Positions 62,668 to 64,000 of a stretch of DNA of 64,000 nt are shown one piece after another. Location of the stretch: positions 382,166-446,165 of the forward strand of contig NZ_BMHO01000001.1 in assembly GCF_014640975.1 (NCBI RefSeq). Reading direction: 5' to 3'. The first letter of the stretch is position 1. Every line of letters starts with the position of its first letter. A program made the translations under genes and the position numbers. Source of the stretch: Microbacterium faecale (lineage in GTDB: Bacteria; Actinomycetota; Actinomycetes; Actinomycetales; Microbacteriaceae). A model generated the notes under the pieces. The model ran no database searches. It had not been told where the DNA came from and saw only the letters and a list, made by a program, of their open reading frames with translations.

Positions 62668-63798
62668 TCACGAGACGCCGAGGCGCCCCGAGATGACCAT
62701 CGCGACAGCGCCGTGGGCGACGATGTCGTCGCCGTGCGACGAGCGCACGACCCGGATGCCATCGCTGAACGGCCAGAGGGTGCGATCGCGGATGGTCTCG
62801 AAAGTGCGGGTGAGGAAGTCGTCTCCGAACGGGTCCCGGGGCGCGGCGACAACGATCTCAGTGATGTCGAGCATGCCGATGACGGGCGCGAGCGCAATCC
62901 CGAGGCGTTCGGCGGCCTCGCGGACGACGACGCCCCGATCTTCGCCCGCGGCGATGCGATCGGTCACGGCCTGCGTAGAGACCCACGCCTCGAGGCAGCC
63001 GTCCTTGCCGCACGCGCATGCCGGTCCGCCGTCGGTGCCGACAGTGACGTGACCGATCTCGCCCGCGGCGAATCGGGATCCCGCGACCGGCTCGCCGTCG
63101 GACAGAAGCGCCGCGCCGAAGCCGCGGCCCGTGCGCACGAGCAGGAGGTCCGGTCCGCCGTCGCCGAGGACCCGCTCGGCGAGCGCGGCGGCGTTCGCGT
63201 CGTTCGCGACGAGCGTCGCCTGACCCGTGGCCTCGTGCACGCGGTGCTGCAGGTCCACGCCGGTCCAGCCGAGATTCGGCGAGGTGAGGACGCGGCCGTC
63301 GTCGTCGATGACACCCGGCGCGCCGATGCCGATGCCGAGCACCGTCGTCGTCGCTGCCTGCGTCAGGCGGCGGGCGAGCTCGATCGTCGCCTCCACCGCG
63401 GCCTCGCCCTCGCCATCGGCGGGGCGGGGCACGCTGTCTCGTGCGACCTCGTCGCCGTCGAGATTGAGCACGATGCCCACGAACCGGTCCGCGCCCGAGA
63501 GGTCGAGGCCGACGACCTGGTGGCCGGGGCGGTCGATATCGACGAGGATCCCCGGTTTGCCCGGACCCGCGGCCCGCTGCGCGCCGTGCTCGACGACGAT
63601 GCCACGGTCGATGAGCTCACCGATGAGATCGGAGATCGTCACCCGCGTCAGCTCGGTGCGGCGCGCGAGATCGGCGCGGCTGAGGGCGCCGTCGCGGAAG
63701 AGCGTCCGGAGGACGAGAGCGCGGTTGTGGAGCCGTGCGTGGGCCGGCATCACCTTCGCTCCGCTGCGCGGCGATCGGGTCATCTGCGTCGATGGCAT
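62668..63798 (-). CDS. ROK-family transcriptional repressor (NagC/XylR-like)
   Basis: 376 residues. An N-terminal winged helix (RALVLRTLFRDGALSRADLA, RTELTRVTISDLIGELID) is fused to a ROK sugar-binding domain with the zinc motif CACGKDGCLEAW. It heads the importer operon and is divergent from the hexosaminidase-like gene, so it probably represses both until the sugar binds. Confidence 0.9.
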   Translation of the reverse strand: MPSTQMTRSPRSGAKVMPAHARLHNRALVLRTLFRDGALSRADLARRTELTRVTISDLIGELIDRGIVVEHGAQRAAGPGKPGILVDIDRPGHQVVGLDLSGADRFVGIVLNLDGDEVARDSVPRPADGEGEAAVEATIELARRLTQAATTTVLGIGIGAPGVIDDDGRVLTSPNLGWTGVDLQHRVHEATGQATLVANDANAAALAERVLGDGGPDLLLVRTGRGFGAALLSDGEPVAGSRFAAGEIGHVTVGTDGGPACACGKDGCLEAWVSTQAVTDRIAAGEDRGVVVREAAERLGIALAPVIGMLDITEIVVAAPRDPFGDDFLTRTFETIRDRTLWPFSDGIRVVRSSHGDDIVAHGAVAMVISGRLGVS

Positions 63799-63813
63799 GT
63801 TTGGAAGTAGACC

Positions 63814-63868
63814 TTACAAACTCGACGCGCGCAACCCTTTCCCTCGAAAAGGCAGGGCTCTTTACAAA
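63814..63868. promoter_or_regulatory. two TTACAAA boxes in the divergent promoter region
   Basis: TTACAAA occurs at 63814-63820 and 63862-63868 in the short gap between the ROK repressor and the hexosaminidase-like gene. The second copy overlaps the -35 of the plus-strand promoter. They are candidate ROK-repressor half-sites. Confidence 0.35.
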
Positions 63869-63890
63869 ACCGTGACCTCGCTGTTAGCGT
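63861..63890 (+). promoter_or_regulatory. promoter TTTACA-N18-TAGCGT, leaderless
   Basis: TTTACA (63861-63866) and TAGCGT (63885-63890), 8 nt before the ATG at 63899. No SD is present, so a leaderless transcript is likely. Confidence 0.5.
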
Positions 63891-63898
63891 GCCTCGCT

Positions 63899-64000
63899 AT
63901 GAGCCCTCCCCTCGTACCCGCGCCCGCCTCGGCCGTCGTGCGAGACGCCCCCGCGCCCGACCTGTCCGCAGGGATCCGTATCGAGGCCGACCCGGCGTTC
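63899..64000 (+). CDS. N-terminus of a probable beta-N-acetylhexosaminidase (GH20), cut by the window end
   Basis: The ATG at 63899 opens 34 codons. The start SPPLVPAPASAVVRDAPAPD followed by GIRIEADPAF resembles the N-terminal domain of GH20 hexosaminidases (LVPAP near the start, then a propeptide-like beta domain). There is no signal peptide, so the enzyme would act on imported oligosaccharides. Only the first residues are visible, so the call is tentative. Confidence 0.5.
   Translation, partial: MSPPLVPAPASAVVRDAPAPDLSAGIRIEADPAF

Overview
The window is a chromosomal segment of a high-GC Gram-positive bacterium. Codon use, many four-base ATGA/GTGA overlaps, lipoprotein-type ABC binding proteins, CUT1 importers without their own ATPase, Asp23/AmaP-type envelope genes, a deazaflavin-type oxidoreductase and TANNNT -10 boxes placed 6-8 nt before the start codon all fit an actinobacterium, most likely Microbacteriaceae (Microbacterium-like). 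I saw no rRNA, tRNA or CRISPR.

Layout. 1-2.3 kb: end of a vWA/TPR membrane-protein operon. 2.3-6.4 kb: a GATase-like protein and a tricorn-type protease. 6.8-17.8 kb: a lower-GC carbohydrate island made of a GHL6-type hydrolase-like protein, a Hyi/IolE-type isomerase, a CUT1 importer, ThuA and Gfo/Idh/MocA proteins, an aldo/keto reductase, a GarR-type dehydrogenase and a GntR/FCD regulator. Two TTGTATRACAA sites lie in its promoter regions. 17.9-21.5 kb: a two-component system divergent from an ABC exporter.

21.5-37 kb: an accessory region carrying two decayed IS3 copies. It holds an esterase, an ABC importer, a zinc alcohol dehydrogenase, an aldehyde dehydrogenase with a LigW-type decarboxylase, and a compact operon of aldehyde dehydrogenase, NTF2-like protein and lignostilbene-dioxygenase-like carotenoid oxygenase. 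That operon diverges from a PucR-type regulator, with a long inverted repeat between them. I read this as an aromatic (stilbene or lignin beta-1 dimer) catabolic locus, the most interesting part of the window.

37-41.7 kb: an envelope-stress locus (several Asp23-like proteins, DUF2273-like, DUF6286-like and AmaP-like proteins, CsbD, GlsB) with an ECF sigma factor and an apparent anti-sigma/Asp23 fusion. 41.8-52.2 kb: mostly core genes (purA, argG) with a large LuxR-family regulator, an ABC-2 exporter, small secreted proteins and a cupin. 52.3-58.5 kb: a TPP enzyme with an SsuABC-like importer, divergent from a LysR regulator. 58.5-64 kb: a ROK repressor, CUT1 importer and ROK kinase operon, divergent from a probable GH20 hexosaminidase cut by the window end.

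Start codons were chosen from overlaps, Shine-Dalgarno sequences and family N-termini. Functional calls come from reading motifs and have not been tested by database search.
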